A DNA stretch of 64,000 nt from Streptomyces sp. NBC_00525 (GTDB lineage: Bacteria > Actinomycetota > Actinomycetes > Streptomycetales > Streptomycetaceae), in assembly GCF_036346595.1 (NCBI RefSeq), contig NZ_CP107834.1, positions 558,001 to 622,000 on the forward strand, written 5' to 3'. This document shows, in pieces, positions 24,977 through 34,315 of this stretch; within the stretch, counting starts at the first letter, position 1, and every line of letters starts with the position of its first letter. The position numbers and the translations under genes are program-made. The notes below the pieces were generated by a model that worked only from the letters and a program-made list of their open reading frames with translations, was not told the origin of the DNA and made no database searches.

Positions 24977-25722
24977 CGATCGCCCATGACCACGACCGGG
25001 TGCTGCTTCGGGTCCAGGGTGCGCAGCAGTTTCTCCATGGCCTCCTTGGACACGCTCACGCAGGCCGAGGTGCCGCTGCCGTGGTCCATGTGGAGCCAGA
25101 TGCTGCCGCCCTTGGTCTGGCCCCGGGGGCGCGTCGGGTCGTTGGGGGGAGTGCCCTTGACGCGGTTGTAGTCGATCGCGATGACGTAGTCGAAGTCGTG
25201 CCAGTGGGTTTGGGGCCAGTAGTGCGGGGCCTGGATCGAGGGCGTCCGCGTGTACGGGAGGCGGGCGCCGGGGTCGGCGAGCACGCCGCCGGCGTCGCTG
25301 AGGGTGAAGACGCCCACCGGGCTGCGCTTGTCGTTCTCGTGGTGGTCGGCCGTCCAGCCCTTCTTGCCGTTGTGGCCCTTCCAGCCCGCGACCTTGTCCC
25401 AGGTGGAGCCCGATTTGGTGTAGAGCACGACGGTGGAGTCCGCGGAGTTCTTTCCGGCGCCGTAGACGGCGACGACCTGGCGGGAGTCGGCCGGGATCTG
25501 CGACTGGAGCCGGTCGCCGACGTCGGGGATGCGCTTGAGGCCGGTGGTCGGGGGCTCGGCGTGGCCCTTCGCGGCGTGGCCCTTCGCGGCGGCGGACCGC
25601 TTGGCGGCGCCGCTCTTCTTCGCGCCGTCGTTCCCGTCGCCCCCGCAGGACGTCAGGGTCGTGAGCAGGACACCACAGGCGGCCGCCGAGGCCACCACTC
25701 GTACCGCACCGGCTATACGCAT
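24958..25722 (-). CDS. L,D-transpeptidase (YkuD) lipoprotein
   Basis: 254-aa protein from ATG 25722; the longer frame to 26094 has no coding look. Lipoprotein signal with lipobox LTSC (Cys26), followed by a Lys/Ala-rich linker (about 30-55). Catalytic YkuD domain about 75-250 with the active-site block HMDHGSGTSACVSVS: His211/His214 and nucleophile Cys221. YkuD enzymes make 3-3 cross-links in peptidoglycan or attach proteins to it; this compact form (LDTP_YkuD of the PvcA/ErfK-like murein type with KSPVGVF-like motif RSPVGVFTLSDAGG) is anchored outside the membrane. The C-terminal codons lie inside a 23-base tandem repeat. Divergent from the ABC pair at 26009. Confidence 0.88.
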   Translation of the reverse strand: MRIAGAVRVVASAAACGVLLTTLTSCGGDGNDGAKKSGAAKRSAAAKGHAAKGHAEPPTTGLKRIPDVGDRLQSQIPADSRQVVAVYGAGKNSADSTVVLYTKSGSTWDKVAGWKGHNGKKGWTADHHENDKRSPVGVFTLSDAGGVLADPGARLPYTRTPSIQAPHYWPQTHWHDFDYVIAIDYNRVKGTPPNDPTRPRGQTKGGSIWLHMDHGSGTSACVSVSKEAMEKLLRTLDPKQHPVVVMGDRASLRA

Positions 25723-26008
25723 CCGTCCATGCTCGCACCCGGTGCGGGGCCCGCTCGCCCGTGCCCGGCCCGCCCGGTGAAAGCGTGCCGAATCTTTACC
25801 CGTCCGGGCGGGCAACGGTCCGCAGGCCGGGCGGCCGGGGACCGTATGCACGCGCATCCGCATAAAACCGTTTGCCGGTTCCCCGGTGGCGGGCGAAGCT
25901 GGCACGGTTTGGTTCCCCCGCCCGCGTACCCCCGCAGGTGACGGACCGCTGTCCCGGCGCGCGCTCGGCGCCTCGGCGGGCCCGGTCCTTCCGATCCCTT
26001 GGGATGTC

Positions 26009-27889
26009 ATGCACATTCGCGATCTTCCGTATCCGGACCCCGGCGATCCCGACGTCCGTTCGGGCCCCCGCTTCCTGCTCTGGCTGGGCCGCAATCAGCT
26101 GCGCGGCCAGGTCAAGGCGTTGCTGTGGGGGCTGCTGCACCAGTGCTCGATCGCGGGGTATCCGCTCGCGGTGGGCCTCGCCGTCCAGGCGGTCGTCGAC
26201 CGGTCCGGGAGCCGGCTCGCGCTGGCGGGCGCGCTGACCGCGCTGCTGGGCGTGGCGACGGCGGTGAGCGACGCCATGGTCCACCGGAGCGCCGTCACCA
26301 ACTGGATCACCGCGGCCGCGCGGGTCCAGCAGCTGCTCGCCCGCAAGACGGCGGAGCTGGGTTCGCTGCTGACGCGCAGGGTCGCGGCGGGCGAGGTGGT
26401 CGCGGTGTCGACCGGTGACGTGGAGAAGATCGGCTGGTTCGTGGAGTCCCTCTCCCGCTTCATCGCCGCCGCGACCGTGCTCGTCGTCATCAGCGTGGGG
26501 CTCGTCGTCTACCTGCCGTCGCTGGGCGTCCTCGTGGCGATCGCCATGCCGTTCCTCGCCCTGTCCGTCCTGCCGCTGCTGCCGCGCGCCACCCGGCGGG
26601 CCGACGTGCAGCGGGAGAAGGGCGGCAGGGCCACCGAGCTCGCCTCGGACACCGTGGCCGGGCTGCGGGTCCTGCGCGGCATCGGCGGCGAGGAGCTGTT
26701 CCTGAAGCGGTACCGGCGGGCCTCGCAGGAGGTTCGGGTGGCGGCGGTGCACAGCGCCCGGATGTGGTCGCTGATCTCCGCCGTGCAGGTTCTGCTGCCG
26801 GGGCTGCTGCTGCTCGCCCTGGTCGTCCACGGCGCCGCGCTGGCCCGTGACGGCAAGATCGGGGTCGGCGAGCTGGTCACGGTGTACAGCGCGGTCACCC
26901 TGATGCTGTTTCCTCTGCGTCACTTCGAAGAGATCGCGATGGCCTACTCCTTCTCCCGCCCCTCGGCGCAGCGCGCGGTGCGTGTGCTGGGGCTGAGCCG
27001 CACCACCCGGCCGGCCACCGTCACCACCGCCCCGTCCGGCGATCTGTACGACCCGGTCACCGGGCTGCTGGCCCCGCAGGGCCGGCTCACCGCCGTGGTG
27101 TGCGGCGACCCGGACGAGGCGGGCCGGCTGGCGGACCGGCTCGGCGGCCACGCCCTGCCCAGCGAGACCGGGTCCGAGGCCGGGGACGGCAACGCGGACG
27201 GCGACGGCGACGGCAACGGGGACAGCGACGGCACCGACGCCCCGCCCTCCGTCCTGCTGGGCGGCGTGGCGCTGGACGAGGTGGAGCGGTCCGTGGCGCG
27301 GGCCGCCGTGCTGGTCCAGGACAAGGACCCGGTGCTGCTCTCCGGCACCCTGCGCGAACTGCTCGACGTGCCCTCGTCCGGGCGGGTGGCGGCCGGTGAG
27401 GCGCTGTCCGCCGCGCAGTGCGACGACGTACTGGCCGCGCTGGCCCAGGCGTCGCCGGACCCGGACTGCGAGCCGATGGACACCCGGATCACCGAACGCG
27501 GCCGGTCCCTTTCCGGCGGCCAGCGCCAGCGGCTCGCCCTGGCCCGGTCGCTGCTGGCGGACCCGGACGTCCTCGTCCTCGACGAGCCCACCTCCGCGGT
27601 CGACTCGCACACCGAGGCCCGCGTCGCGGCGGGCGTCAGGGAGCTGCGCGCGAACCGTACGACCGTCGCGTTCTCCTCCTCGCCGCTGCTGCTGGACCTG
27701 GCGGACCGGGTGGCGCTGGTGCACGACGGCACGGTCGTCGCGGTCGGTACGCACCGCGAGCTGCTGCGCACCGAGGAGCGGTACCGGGCCGTCGTGGCCC
27801 GCGACACCGACGACGAGAAGGAGCCCGACGCCGCACCCGAGCGGAGCGAGGGCGTAAGCACCGAACAGGAAGTCGAGGAACGGGCATGA
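26009..27889 (+). CDS. ABC exporter half A with lost Walker A
   Basis: 626 aa from ATG 26009; the frame is open to 25886 but the upstream part overlaps the divergent promoter region. Membrane domain about residues 20-330 (six segments). The ATPase domain is unusual: where Walker A should be (about 363-378) it reads VVCGDPDEAGRLADRL, with no glycine-rich loop and no lysine, followed by an acidic Asp/Gly insert (about 383-412). The signature LSGGQRQRLALAR (about 500), Walker B VLVLDEPTSAVD and the D-loop are intact. It pairs with the next gene (ATGA overlap), which has the opposite defect, so together they form one working ATP site. Substrate unknown; heterodimeric exporters of this kind move drugs, lipids or peptides. 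Confidence 0.92.
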   Translation: MHIRDLPYPDPGDPDVRSGPRFLLWLGRNQLRGQVKALLWGLLHQCSIAGYPLAVGLAVQAVVDRSGSRLALAGALTALLGVATAVSDAMVHRSAVTNWITAAARVQQLLARKTAELGSLLTRRVAAGEVVAVSTGDVEKIGWFVESLSRFIAAATVLVVISVGLVVYLPSLGVLVAIAMPFLALSVLPLLPRATRRADVQREKGGRATELASDTVAGLRVLRGIGGEELFLKRYRRASQEVRVAAVHSARMWSLISAVQVLLPGLLLLALVVHGAALARDGKIGVGELVTVYSAVTLMLFPLRHFEEIAMAYSFSRPSAQRAVRVLGLSRTTRPATVTTAPSGDLYDPVTGLLAPQGRLTAVVCGDPDEAGRLADRLGGHALPSETGSEAGDGNADGDGDGNGDSDGTDAPPSVLLGGVALDEVERSVARAAVLVQDKDPVLLSGTLRELLDVPSSGRVAAGEALSAAQCDDVLAALAQASPDPDCEPMDTRITERGRSLSGGQRQRLALARSLLADPDVLVLDEPTSAVDSHTEARVAAGVRELRANRTTVAFSSSPLLLDLADRVALVHDGTVVAVGTHRELLRTEERYRAVVARDTDDEKEPDAAPERSEGVSTEQEVEERA

Positions 27890-29787
27890 GCGGCGTCGCC
27901 CCACCGCCCCGGAGCCAACCGGCCCGCAGCCAACCGACCCGCAGCCAACCGGCCCAGCAGCCGCCGGAAGAGAATCCCCCGGCCCCCACCGGCTACGCTC
28001 CCCATCCGCCCGTCCACCAGCCCCCCGCCCACGACCCGGCGGCCCCCGAGACCGCCACCACCCTGCCGGTCGCCGGGCCCATGACCGTACGGGCGTACGT
28101 CCTGGAGCTGATGCGGCGCCACCGCAGGCCGTTCATCGTGGTGACGCTGCTCAACACGCTGGCGGTGACCGCGTCCATCGTGGGCCCGTACCTGCTGGGC
28201 GGCGTCGTCGAGGACCTGTCCGACGAGGTCTCCGACCTGCATCTGGAGCGCACCGCCGCCGTGTTCGCGCTGGCGCTCGTCGTGCAGACGGTGGCCACCC
28301 GGACGATGCGGCTGCGCAGCGCCATGCTGGGCGAGGAAATGCTCGCCGATCTGCGCGAGGACTTCCTCGTGCGGTCGGTGCGGCTGCCGCCGGGCGTGCT
28401 GGAGCGGGCGGGCACGGGCGATCTGCTGTCCCGGATCACCACCGACATCGACCGGCTCGCCAACGCGATGCGCGAGGCCGTGCCGCAGCTGACGATCGGC
28501 GTGGTGTGGGTGGGGCTGCTCGTGGCCGCCCTCACGATCACCGCTCCCCCGCTGGCCCTCGCGGTGCTCGTCGCGCTGCCGCTGCTGCTGATCGGCTGCC
28601 GCTGGTACTTCCGCCGGGCTCCCTCGGCGTACCGCTCGGAGGCCGCCGGTTACGCGGCCGTCGCGGCGATGCTGGCGGAGACCGTGGACGCGGGCCGGAC
28701 CGTGGAGGCGCACCGGCTGGGGGCGCGCCGGGTCGGTCTTTCGGACCTGCGCGTCCGGCAGTGGACCGCGTGGGAGCGGTACACGATGTTCCTGCGCACG
28801 GTGCTCTTCCCGGTCATCAACGTCACGTACGCGACGATCCTCGGCGCGGTCCTGCTGCTGGGCGGCTGGTTCGTCATCGAGGGCTGGCTCACGGTGGGGC
28901 AGCTGACCATGGGCGCGCTGCTCGCCCAGATGATGGTGGACCCGATCGGTTTGATCCTCCGCTGGTACGACGAGTTGCAGGTGGCGCAGGTGTCGCTGGC
29001 GCGGCTGGTGGGCGTGCGGGAGATCGAGCCGGACGCGGGCGACGCCTCGGTGTCCCCGGACGGCCGGGACGTACGGGCGGACGAGGTGCGCTTCGGGTAC
29101 GTGGACGGAGTCGACGTGCTGCACAAGGTGTCGCTGGACGTCGCGCCGGGTACGCGCCTGGCGCTGGTCGGGCCGTCCGGTGCGGGCAAGTCGACGCTGG
29201 GCCGGCTGCTGGCGGGGATCTACGCCCCGCGCGCCGGTGAGGTGACGCTCGGCGGTGCGCGGCTGTCGCGGATGGCGACGGAGCGGGTGCGGTCGCATGT
29301 GGCGCTGGTCAACCAGGAGCACCATGTGTTCGTCGGCTCGCTGCGGGACAACCTGCTGCTGGCGCGGGCGGACGCCGGGGACGCGGAGCTGTGGGCGTCG
29401 CTGGCCGCGGTGGACGCGGACGGCTGGGCGCGGGCGCTGGCGGACGGGCTCGACTCGGAGGTCGGGTCCGGGGGTCTGGTGGTCACTCCGGCGCAGGCCC
29501 AGCAGATCGCGCTGGCCCGGCTGGTGCTGGCCGATCCGCACACGCTGGTCCTGGACGAGGCGACGTCGCTGCTCGATCCGCGGGCGGCCCGGAACCTGGA
29601 GCGGTCCCTGGCCCGGGTGCTGGACGGCCGTACGGTGGTGGCGATCGCCCACCGGCTGCACACAGCACACGACGCGGACGTGATCGCCGTGGTCGAGCAG
29701 GGCCGGATCAGCGAGCTGGGCAGCCATGACGAGCTGGTGGCGGCGGACGGGGCGTACGCGGCGCTCTGGCGCTCCTGGCACGGCTGA
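27886..29787 (+). CDS. ABC exporter half B with degenerate signature motif
   Basis: 633 aa from ATG 27886, overlapping the stop of half A by four bases. The N-terminal 60 residues are Pro/Gln-rich and start with a short repeat (RSQPARSQPTRSQPAQQ), probably a flexible cytosolic extension. Membrane domain about 85-370. ATPase domain: intact Walker A GPSGAGKST (about 429-437), Q-loop, Walker B TLVLDEATSLLD and H-loop AHRLHT. The signature is replaced by VTPAQAQQIALAR (about 531-543) instead of LSGGQ. Complementary to half A: B's Walker A with A's signature make the competent site, the other site is dead. Convergent with the YdjM-like gene downstream. Confidence 0.92.
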   Translation: MSGVAPPPRSQPARSQPTRSQPAQQPPEENPPAPTGYAPHPPVHQPPAHDPAAPETATTLPVAGPMTVRAYVLELMRRHRRPFIVVTLLNTLAVTASIVGPYLLGGVVEDLSDEVSDLHLERTAAVFALALVVQTVATRTMRLRSAMLGEEMLADLREDFLVRSVRLPPGVLERAGTGDLLSRITTDIDRLANAMREAVPQLTIGVVWVGLLVAALTITAPPLALAVLVALPLLLIGCRWYFRRAPSAYRSEAAGYAAVAAMLAETVDAGRTVEAHRLGARRVGLSDLRVRQWTAWERYTMFLRTVLFPVINVTYATILGAVLLLGGWFVIEGWLTVGQLTMGALLAQMMVDPIGLILRWYDELQVAQVSLARLVGVREIEPDAGDASVSPDGRDVRADEVRFGYVDGVDVLHKVSLDVAPGTRLALVGPSGAGKSTLGRLLAGIYAPRAGEVTLGGARLSRMATERVRSHVALVNQEHHVFVGSLRDNLLLARADAGDAELWASLAAVDADGWARALADGLDSEVGSGGLVVTPAQAQQIALARLVLADPHTLVLDEATSLLDPRAARNLERSLARVLDGRTVVAIAHRLHTAHDADVIAVVEQGRISELGSHDELVAADGAYAALWRSWHG

Positions 29788-29862
29788 CGGGTTCCGGGGG
29801 CGGCGGCCGTGCCGGAGCGGCCCGCCGTCCGCGGCCGGGTCGTCCGGGAGCGTGGGCTGCGG

Positions 29863-30654
29863 TCAGATGACGTTCAGGGCGGCGGCCGCGCCGACTCCTC
29901 CGAGGATCATGAAGACCGGCATCAGCACCTTGATCTCGACCCAGCTGCCGGCCTTGAAGCGCATGGCCTTCGGCGGCCCGATCGGGTACCAGCGCTTGCG
30001 CCCGAGCGGGATGGGCCACAGGATCGGGCAGCCGGAGACGGTCAGCGCGTCGCCGATGTCGTGGACGAGGGCGCCGAGCACGATGGGCAGCCCGAGCCAG
30101 AGGTATTCCTGGCCCGGAGCACTGAACAGCCAGTCCGCGCCGTTGCCCGGCTTGTCGAGGAAGCCGGCGAGAATCCAGGCGCTGGTGGCCCCGAGCAGCC
30201 ACACCAGGACGTCGCTGGAGACGCGGGCGGCCCGCCACAGCAGCCCCTCGACGGCGAGGACGAGGTGGACGAAGAGGATGGCGAGGACCGCCCAGCGGCC
30301 TCCGGTGATCGCCAGGGCGGAGGCGCCGCCGCCGATCAGGACGGCCCACACCCAGGTGTGGGTGAGGGTGCGGTGGCCGCCGTTGCGGTGGGAGTCGCCG
30401 CGCATGCGGGTGGCCTTGTAGACGGCGTGCGAGAGCTTGTCGACGATCTCGCACAGGGCGCGCGAGACGGGTCCGAAGGCGCGGGAGATGGTCGCGGACT
30501 TGTGGTCGAGGTCGGGGGCGAGGGCCGCGCCCGCGGTGATGAGCGCGCCGACGACGAGGACGGGCCAGGGCATGGTGTGGCCCGCGGCGGCCGCCGCGGC
30601 GCCCACCCCCAGCCAGGCCGCTGCTCCTGACAGTGAGTGTGCCGGTCCCATCAT
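29863..30654 (-). CDS. YdjM-like metal-dependent hydrolase family membrane protein
   Basis: 263-aa polytopic membrane protein from ATG 30654. The N-terminus has MMGPAHSLSGAAAW. A conserved acidic/His block (ALAPDLDHKSATISR, then GGHRTLTHTW) and a later LVHDIGDALT give the His/Asp set typical of YdjM (DUF457) proteins, which are called membrane-bound metal-dependent hydrolases, though the reaction is mostly unproven. About five to six hydrophobic segments surround these motifs. Divergent from the DUF3516-type helicase, with 170 bases between starts. Confidence 0.85.
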   Translation of the reverse strand: MMGPAHSLSGAAAWLGVGAAAAAAGHTMPWPVLVVGALITAGAALAPDLDHKSATISRAFGPVSRALCEIVDKLSHAVYKATRMRGDSHRNGGHRTLTHTWVWAVLIGGGASALAITGGRWAVLAILFVHLVLAVEGLLWRAARVSSDVLVWLLGATSAWILAGFLDKPGNGADWLFSAPGQEYLWLGLPIVLGALVHDIGDALTVSGCPILWPIPLGRKRWYPIGPPKAMRFKAGSWVEIKVLMPVFMILGGVGAAAALNVI

Positions 30655-30824
30655 GGCTGTCGAGCCCCCCGTTACGTGTCGCCGAGCGCGCCCGCCGGTG
30701 CCGGCCGCGCGGTGCGGCCACTGCCGTTGCGGTGCGGCCGAGTTGAGAGGGCAGCGTATCGTCCGTGATCTTCCGGCCGCCGTCCGGTTCCCTCATCGGG
30801 GTGGAAGGCAGGCAAGATGGGGGC

Positions 30825-33338
30825 GTGACCCTTATCGATCAGCTCCCCCCGACCGACGATCCCGACGCTCTCTTCGAGGCTTTCTCGTCCTGGACCGAGA
30901 CGCAGGGGATCACCCTCTATCCCGCTCAGGAGGAGGCGCTGATCGAGGTGGTGTCCGGGGCCAACGTGATCCTGTCGACGCCGACCGGTTCCGGGAAGAG
31001 CCTGGTCGCGGCGGGTGCGCATTTCACGGCGCTGGCGCAGGACAAGGTCACCTTCTACACCGCGCCGATCAAGGCGCTGGTGTCGGAGAAGTTCTTCGAC
31101 CTGTGCAAGCTGTTCGGTACGGAGAACGTGGGCATGCTGACCGGGGACGCCTCGGTCAACGCCGACGCCCCGGTGATCTGCTGCACCGCCGAGGTGCTGG
31201 CCTCGATCGCGCTGCGTGACGGGAAGTACGCGGACATCGGCCAGGTGGTGATGGACGAGTTCCACTTCTACGCGGAGCCGGACCGCGGCTGGGCCTGGCA
31301 GATCCCGCTGCTCGAACTCCCGCAGGCGCAGTTCGTCCTGATGTCGGCGACGCTCGGCGACGTCCGGATGTTCGAGGAGGATCTGACGCGGCGCACCGGC
31401 CGTCCGACGTCGGTGATCCGGTCGGCGACGCGTCCGGTGCCGCTGAGTTACGAGTACCGGCTGACGCCGATCACGGAGACGCTGACCGAGCTGCTGGAGA
31501 CCCGGCAGTCGCCGGTGTACATCGTGCACTTCACGCAGGCGGCGGCGGTGGAGCGGGCGCAGTCGCTGATGAGCATCAACATGTGCACCAAGGAGGAGAA
31601 GGAGCGGATCGCCGATCTGATCGGCAACTTCCGTTTCACCACCAAGTTCGGCCAGAACCTCTCGCGCTATGTGCGGCACGGCATCGGGGTGCACCACGCG
31701 GGGATGCTGCCCAAGTACCGCAGGCTGGTGGAGAAGCTGGCGCAGGCGGGGCTGCTGAAGGTGATCTGCGGGACGGACACGCTGGGCGTCGGTGTCAACG
31801 TGCCGATCCGCACGGTGCTGTTCACCGCGCTCACCAAGTACGACGGCACGCGGGTGCGGACGCTGCGGGCGCGCGAGTTCCACCAGATCGCGGGCCGGGC
31901 CGGGCGGGCGGGCTTCGACACGGCGGGCTTCGTCGTCGCGCAGGCCCCCGAGCACGTCATCGAGAACGAGAAGGCGGTCAGGAAGGCCGGTGACGACCCG
32001 AAGAAGAAGCGGAAGGTCGTCCGCAAGAAGGCCCCCGAGGGCTTCGTGGCCTGGTCGGAGAGCACGTTCGACAAGCTGATCCAGTCCGATCCGGAGCCGC
32101 TGACCTCGCGTTTCCGGGTGACGCACACGATGCTGCTGTCCGTGATCGCCCGGCCGGGCAACGCCTTCGAGGCGATGCGGCGGCTGCTGGAGGACAACCA
32201 CGAGCCGCGCCGGGCGCAGTTGCGGCACATCCGCCGGGCCATCGCGATCTACCGGTCGCTGCTGGACGGCGGTGTGGTGGAGCGGCTGGACGAGCCGGAC
32301 GCGGAGGGGCGCATCGTGCGGCTGACCGTGGATCTCCAGCAGGACTTCGCGCTGAACCAGCCGCTGTCCACGTTCGCGCTGGCCGCGTTCGAGCTGCTGG
32401 ACCAGGACTCGCCGTCGTACGCGCTGGACATGGTCTCGGTGGTGGAGTCGACGCTGGACGATCCGCGCCAGATCCTGGCCGCGCAGCAGAACAAGGCGCG
32501 CGGTGAGGCGGTCGGGCAGATGAAGGCCGACGGCATCGAGTACGAGGAGCGGATGGAGCTGCTCCAGGAGGTGACGTACCCGAAGCCGCTGAGCGAGCTG
32601 CTGTGGCACGCGTACGACGTCTACCGGCGCAGCCACCCGTGGGTGGGTGACCATCCGGTGTCGCCGAAGTCGGTGATCCGGGACATGTACGAACGGGCCA
32701 TGACGTTCACGGAGTTCACCTCGAACTACGAGCTGGCGCGGACCGAGGGCATCGTCCTGCGGTATCTGGCGAGCGCGTACAAGGCGCTGGAGCACACGAT
32801 TCCGGACGACCTCAAGTCGGAGGATCTGGAGGATCTGATCGCCTGGCTGGGCGAGATGGTCCGTCAGGTGGACTCCAGTCTGCTGGACGAGTGGGAGCAG
32901 CTGGCCAATCCGGAGGTGGAGACGGCCGAGCAGGCGCAGGAGCGGGCGGACGAGGTCAAGCCGGTCACGGCGAACGCCCGCGCGTTCCGGGTGCTGGTGC
33001 GCAACGCGATGTTCCGCCGGGTGGAGCTGGCCGCGCTGGACCGGGTCCGGGAGCTGGGCGAGCTGGACGCCGACGCGGGCTGGGACGAGGACGCGTGGGG
33101 CGAGGCGATGGACGCGTACTGGGACGAGTACGAGGAGCTGGGCACCGGCCCCGACGCGCGCGGCCCGAAGCTGCTGAAGATCGACGAGGACGCGCGGCAC
33201 GGGGTGTGGCGGGTGCGGCAGACGTTCGCCGATCCGAACGGCGACCACGACTGGGGCATCAGCGCGGAGGTGGACCTCGCCGCGTCCGACGAGGAGGGCC
33301 GGGCGGTCGTGCGGGTCACGTCCGTGGGCCAGTTGTGA
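30825..33338 (+). CDS. DEAD/DEAH-box helicase with DUF3516 C-terminus
   Basis: 837 aa from GTG 30825 (VTLIDQLPP). Superfamily 2 motifs: Walker A STPTGSGKS (about 48-56), DEFH box VVMDEFHFY, SAT motif LMSATLGD, and motif VI HQIAGRAGRAGFD (about 350-362). A basic Lys/Arg stretch (KKKRKVVRKK, about 390-400) and a long C-terminal all-helical domain ending near the stop fit DUF3516, found in actinobacterial Ski2/Mtr4-like helicases. Probably an RNA helicase acting in RNA turnover. Followed after 17 bases by tesB in the same direction; an alternative GTG for tesB overlaps this stop. Confidence 0.9.
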   Translation: MTLIDQLPPTDDPDALFEAFSSWTETQGITLYPAQEEALIEVVSGANVILSTPTGSGKSLVAAGAHFTALAQDKVTFYTAPIKALVSEKFFDLCKLFGTENVGMLTGDASVNADAPVICCTAEVLASIALRDGKYADIGQVVMDEFHFYAEPDRGWAWQIPLLELPQAQFVLMSATLGDVRMFEEDLTRRTGRPTSVIRSATRPVPLSYEYRLTPITETLTELLETRQSPVYIVHFTQAAAVERAQSLMSINMCTKEEKERIADLIGNFRFTTKFGQNLSRYVRHGIGVHHAGMLPKYRRLVEKLAQAGLLKVICGTDTLGVGVNVPIRTVLFTALTKYDGTRVRTLRAREFHQIAGRAGRAGFDTAGFVVAQAPEHVIENEKAVRKAGDDPKKKRKVVRKKAPEGFVAWSESTFDKLIQSDPEPLTSRFRVTHTMLLSVIARPGNAFEAMRRLLEDNHEPRRAQLRHIRRAIAIYRSLLDGGVVERLDEPDAEGRIVRLTVDLQQDFALNQPLSTFALAAFELLDQDSPSYALDMVSVVESTLDDPRQILAAQQNKARGEAVGQMKADGIEYEERMELLQEVTYPKPLSELLWHAYDVYRRSHPWVGDHPVSPKSVIRDMYERAMTFTEFTSNYELARTEGIVLRYLASAYKALEHTIPDDLKSEDLEDLIAWLGEMVRQVDSSLLDEWEQLANPEVETAEQAQERADEVKPVTANARAFRVLVRNAMFRRVELAALDRVRELGELDADAGWDEDAWGEAMDAYWDEYEELGTGPDARGPKLLKIDEDARHGVWRVRQTFADPNGDHDWGISAEVDLAASDEEGRAVVRVTSVGQL

Positions 33339-33355
33339 GCGCGGGGGACGACGGC

Positions 33356-34240
33356 ATGGCGAATCCGGCCGAGCGTCTGGTCGATCTGCTCGACCTGGAG
33401 CGGATCGAGGTGAACATCTTCCGGGGCCGCAGCCCCGACGAGTCGTTGCAGCGGGTCTTCGGCGGCCAGGTGGCGGGGCAGGCGCTGGTGGCGGCGGGCC
33501 GCACCACGGACGGGGACCGGCCGGTGCACTCGCTGCACGCGTACTTCCTGCGGCCGGGGCGTCCCGGTGTGCCGATCGTGTACGACGTGGAGCGGGTCCG
33601 GGACGGCAGGTCGTTCACGACGCGCCGGGTGACGGCGGTGCAGCAGGGCCGGACGATCTTCAATCTGACGGCGTCGTTCCACCGGCCGGAGGAGGCGGGG
33701 TTCGAGCACCAGTTGCCGCCGGCCCGTGCGGTGCCGGACCCGGAGGAGCTGCCGACGGTCGCCGAGGAGGTGCGCGAGCATCTGGGCGGGCTGCCGGAGG
33801 CGCTGGAGCGGATGGCACGGCGCCAGCCGTTCGACATCCGCTATGTGGACCGGCTGCGCTGGACGCGCGAGGAGATCGAGGACGCGGACCCGCGCAGCGC
33901 GGTGTGGATGCGTGCGGTGGGGCCGCTGGGCGACGATCCGCTGGTGCACACGTGCGCGCTGACGTACGCGAGTGACATGACGTTGCTGGACGCGGTCCGC
34001 ATCCCGGTGGAGCCGCTGTGGGGGCCGCGCGGCTACGACCTTGCCTCGCTGGATCACGCGATGTGGTTCCACCGGCCGTTCCGGGCGGACGAGTGGTTCC
34101 TGTACGACCAGGAGTCGCCGGTCGCGACGGGCGGGCGGGGGCTGGCGCGCGGCCGGATCTACGACCGGGCGGGGAACCTGCTGGTGTCGGTGGTGCAGGA
34201 GGGCCTGTTCCGGCGGCTGGGCGGCGCCCCGTCCGCGTGA
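33356..34240 (+). CDS. tesB: acyl-CoA thioesterase II
   Basis: 294 aa from ATG 33356 (GGGGGAC about 8 nt upstream). A GTG at 33335 would add seven residues and overlap the helicase stop (GTGA). Double hot-dog fold protein: first domain with VFGGQVAGQALVAAGRT and SLHAYFLRPG; second with CALTYASDMTLLD, DHAMWFHRPF and GRGLARGRIYDRAG. The catalytic Asp of the DMTLLD block is present, with Gln/Thr partners of TesB thioesterases in the C-terminal half. It hydrolyses medium- and long-chain acyl-CoA to free acid and CoA, in the cytoplasm. Probably part of the helicase transcription unit. Confidence 0.93.
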   Translation: MANPAERLVDLLDLERIEVNIFRGRSPDESLQRVFGGQVAGQALVAAGRTTDGDRPVHSLHAYFLRPGRPGVPIVYDVERVRDGRSFTTRRVTAVQQGRTIFNLTASFHRPEEAGFEHQLPPARAVPDPEELPTVAEEVREHLGGLPEALERMARRQPFDIRYVDRLRWTREEIEDADPRSAVWMRAVGPLGDDPLVHTCALTYASDMTLLDAVRIPVEPLWGPRGYDLASLDHAMWFHRPFRADEWFLYDQESPVATGGRGLARGRIYDRAGNLLVSVVQEGLFRRLGGAPSA

Positions 34241-34315
34241 CGGACCGGCGTCGTCGCGCCGGTGGCGGCTGACTACTGTTCGACTTCCCGGTCATCACAA
34301 CGGAGGAGCGCGCAG

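Noticed and set aside
27898-27965. Short RSQP-coding repeats taken as a repeat element
   Set aside because: They are an in-frame Pro/Gln-rich protein tail at the start of ABC half B, not a DNA element or CRISPR.
30672-33248. Minus-strand 858-aa open frame
   Set aside because: Antisense of the DUF3516 helicase.
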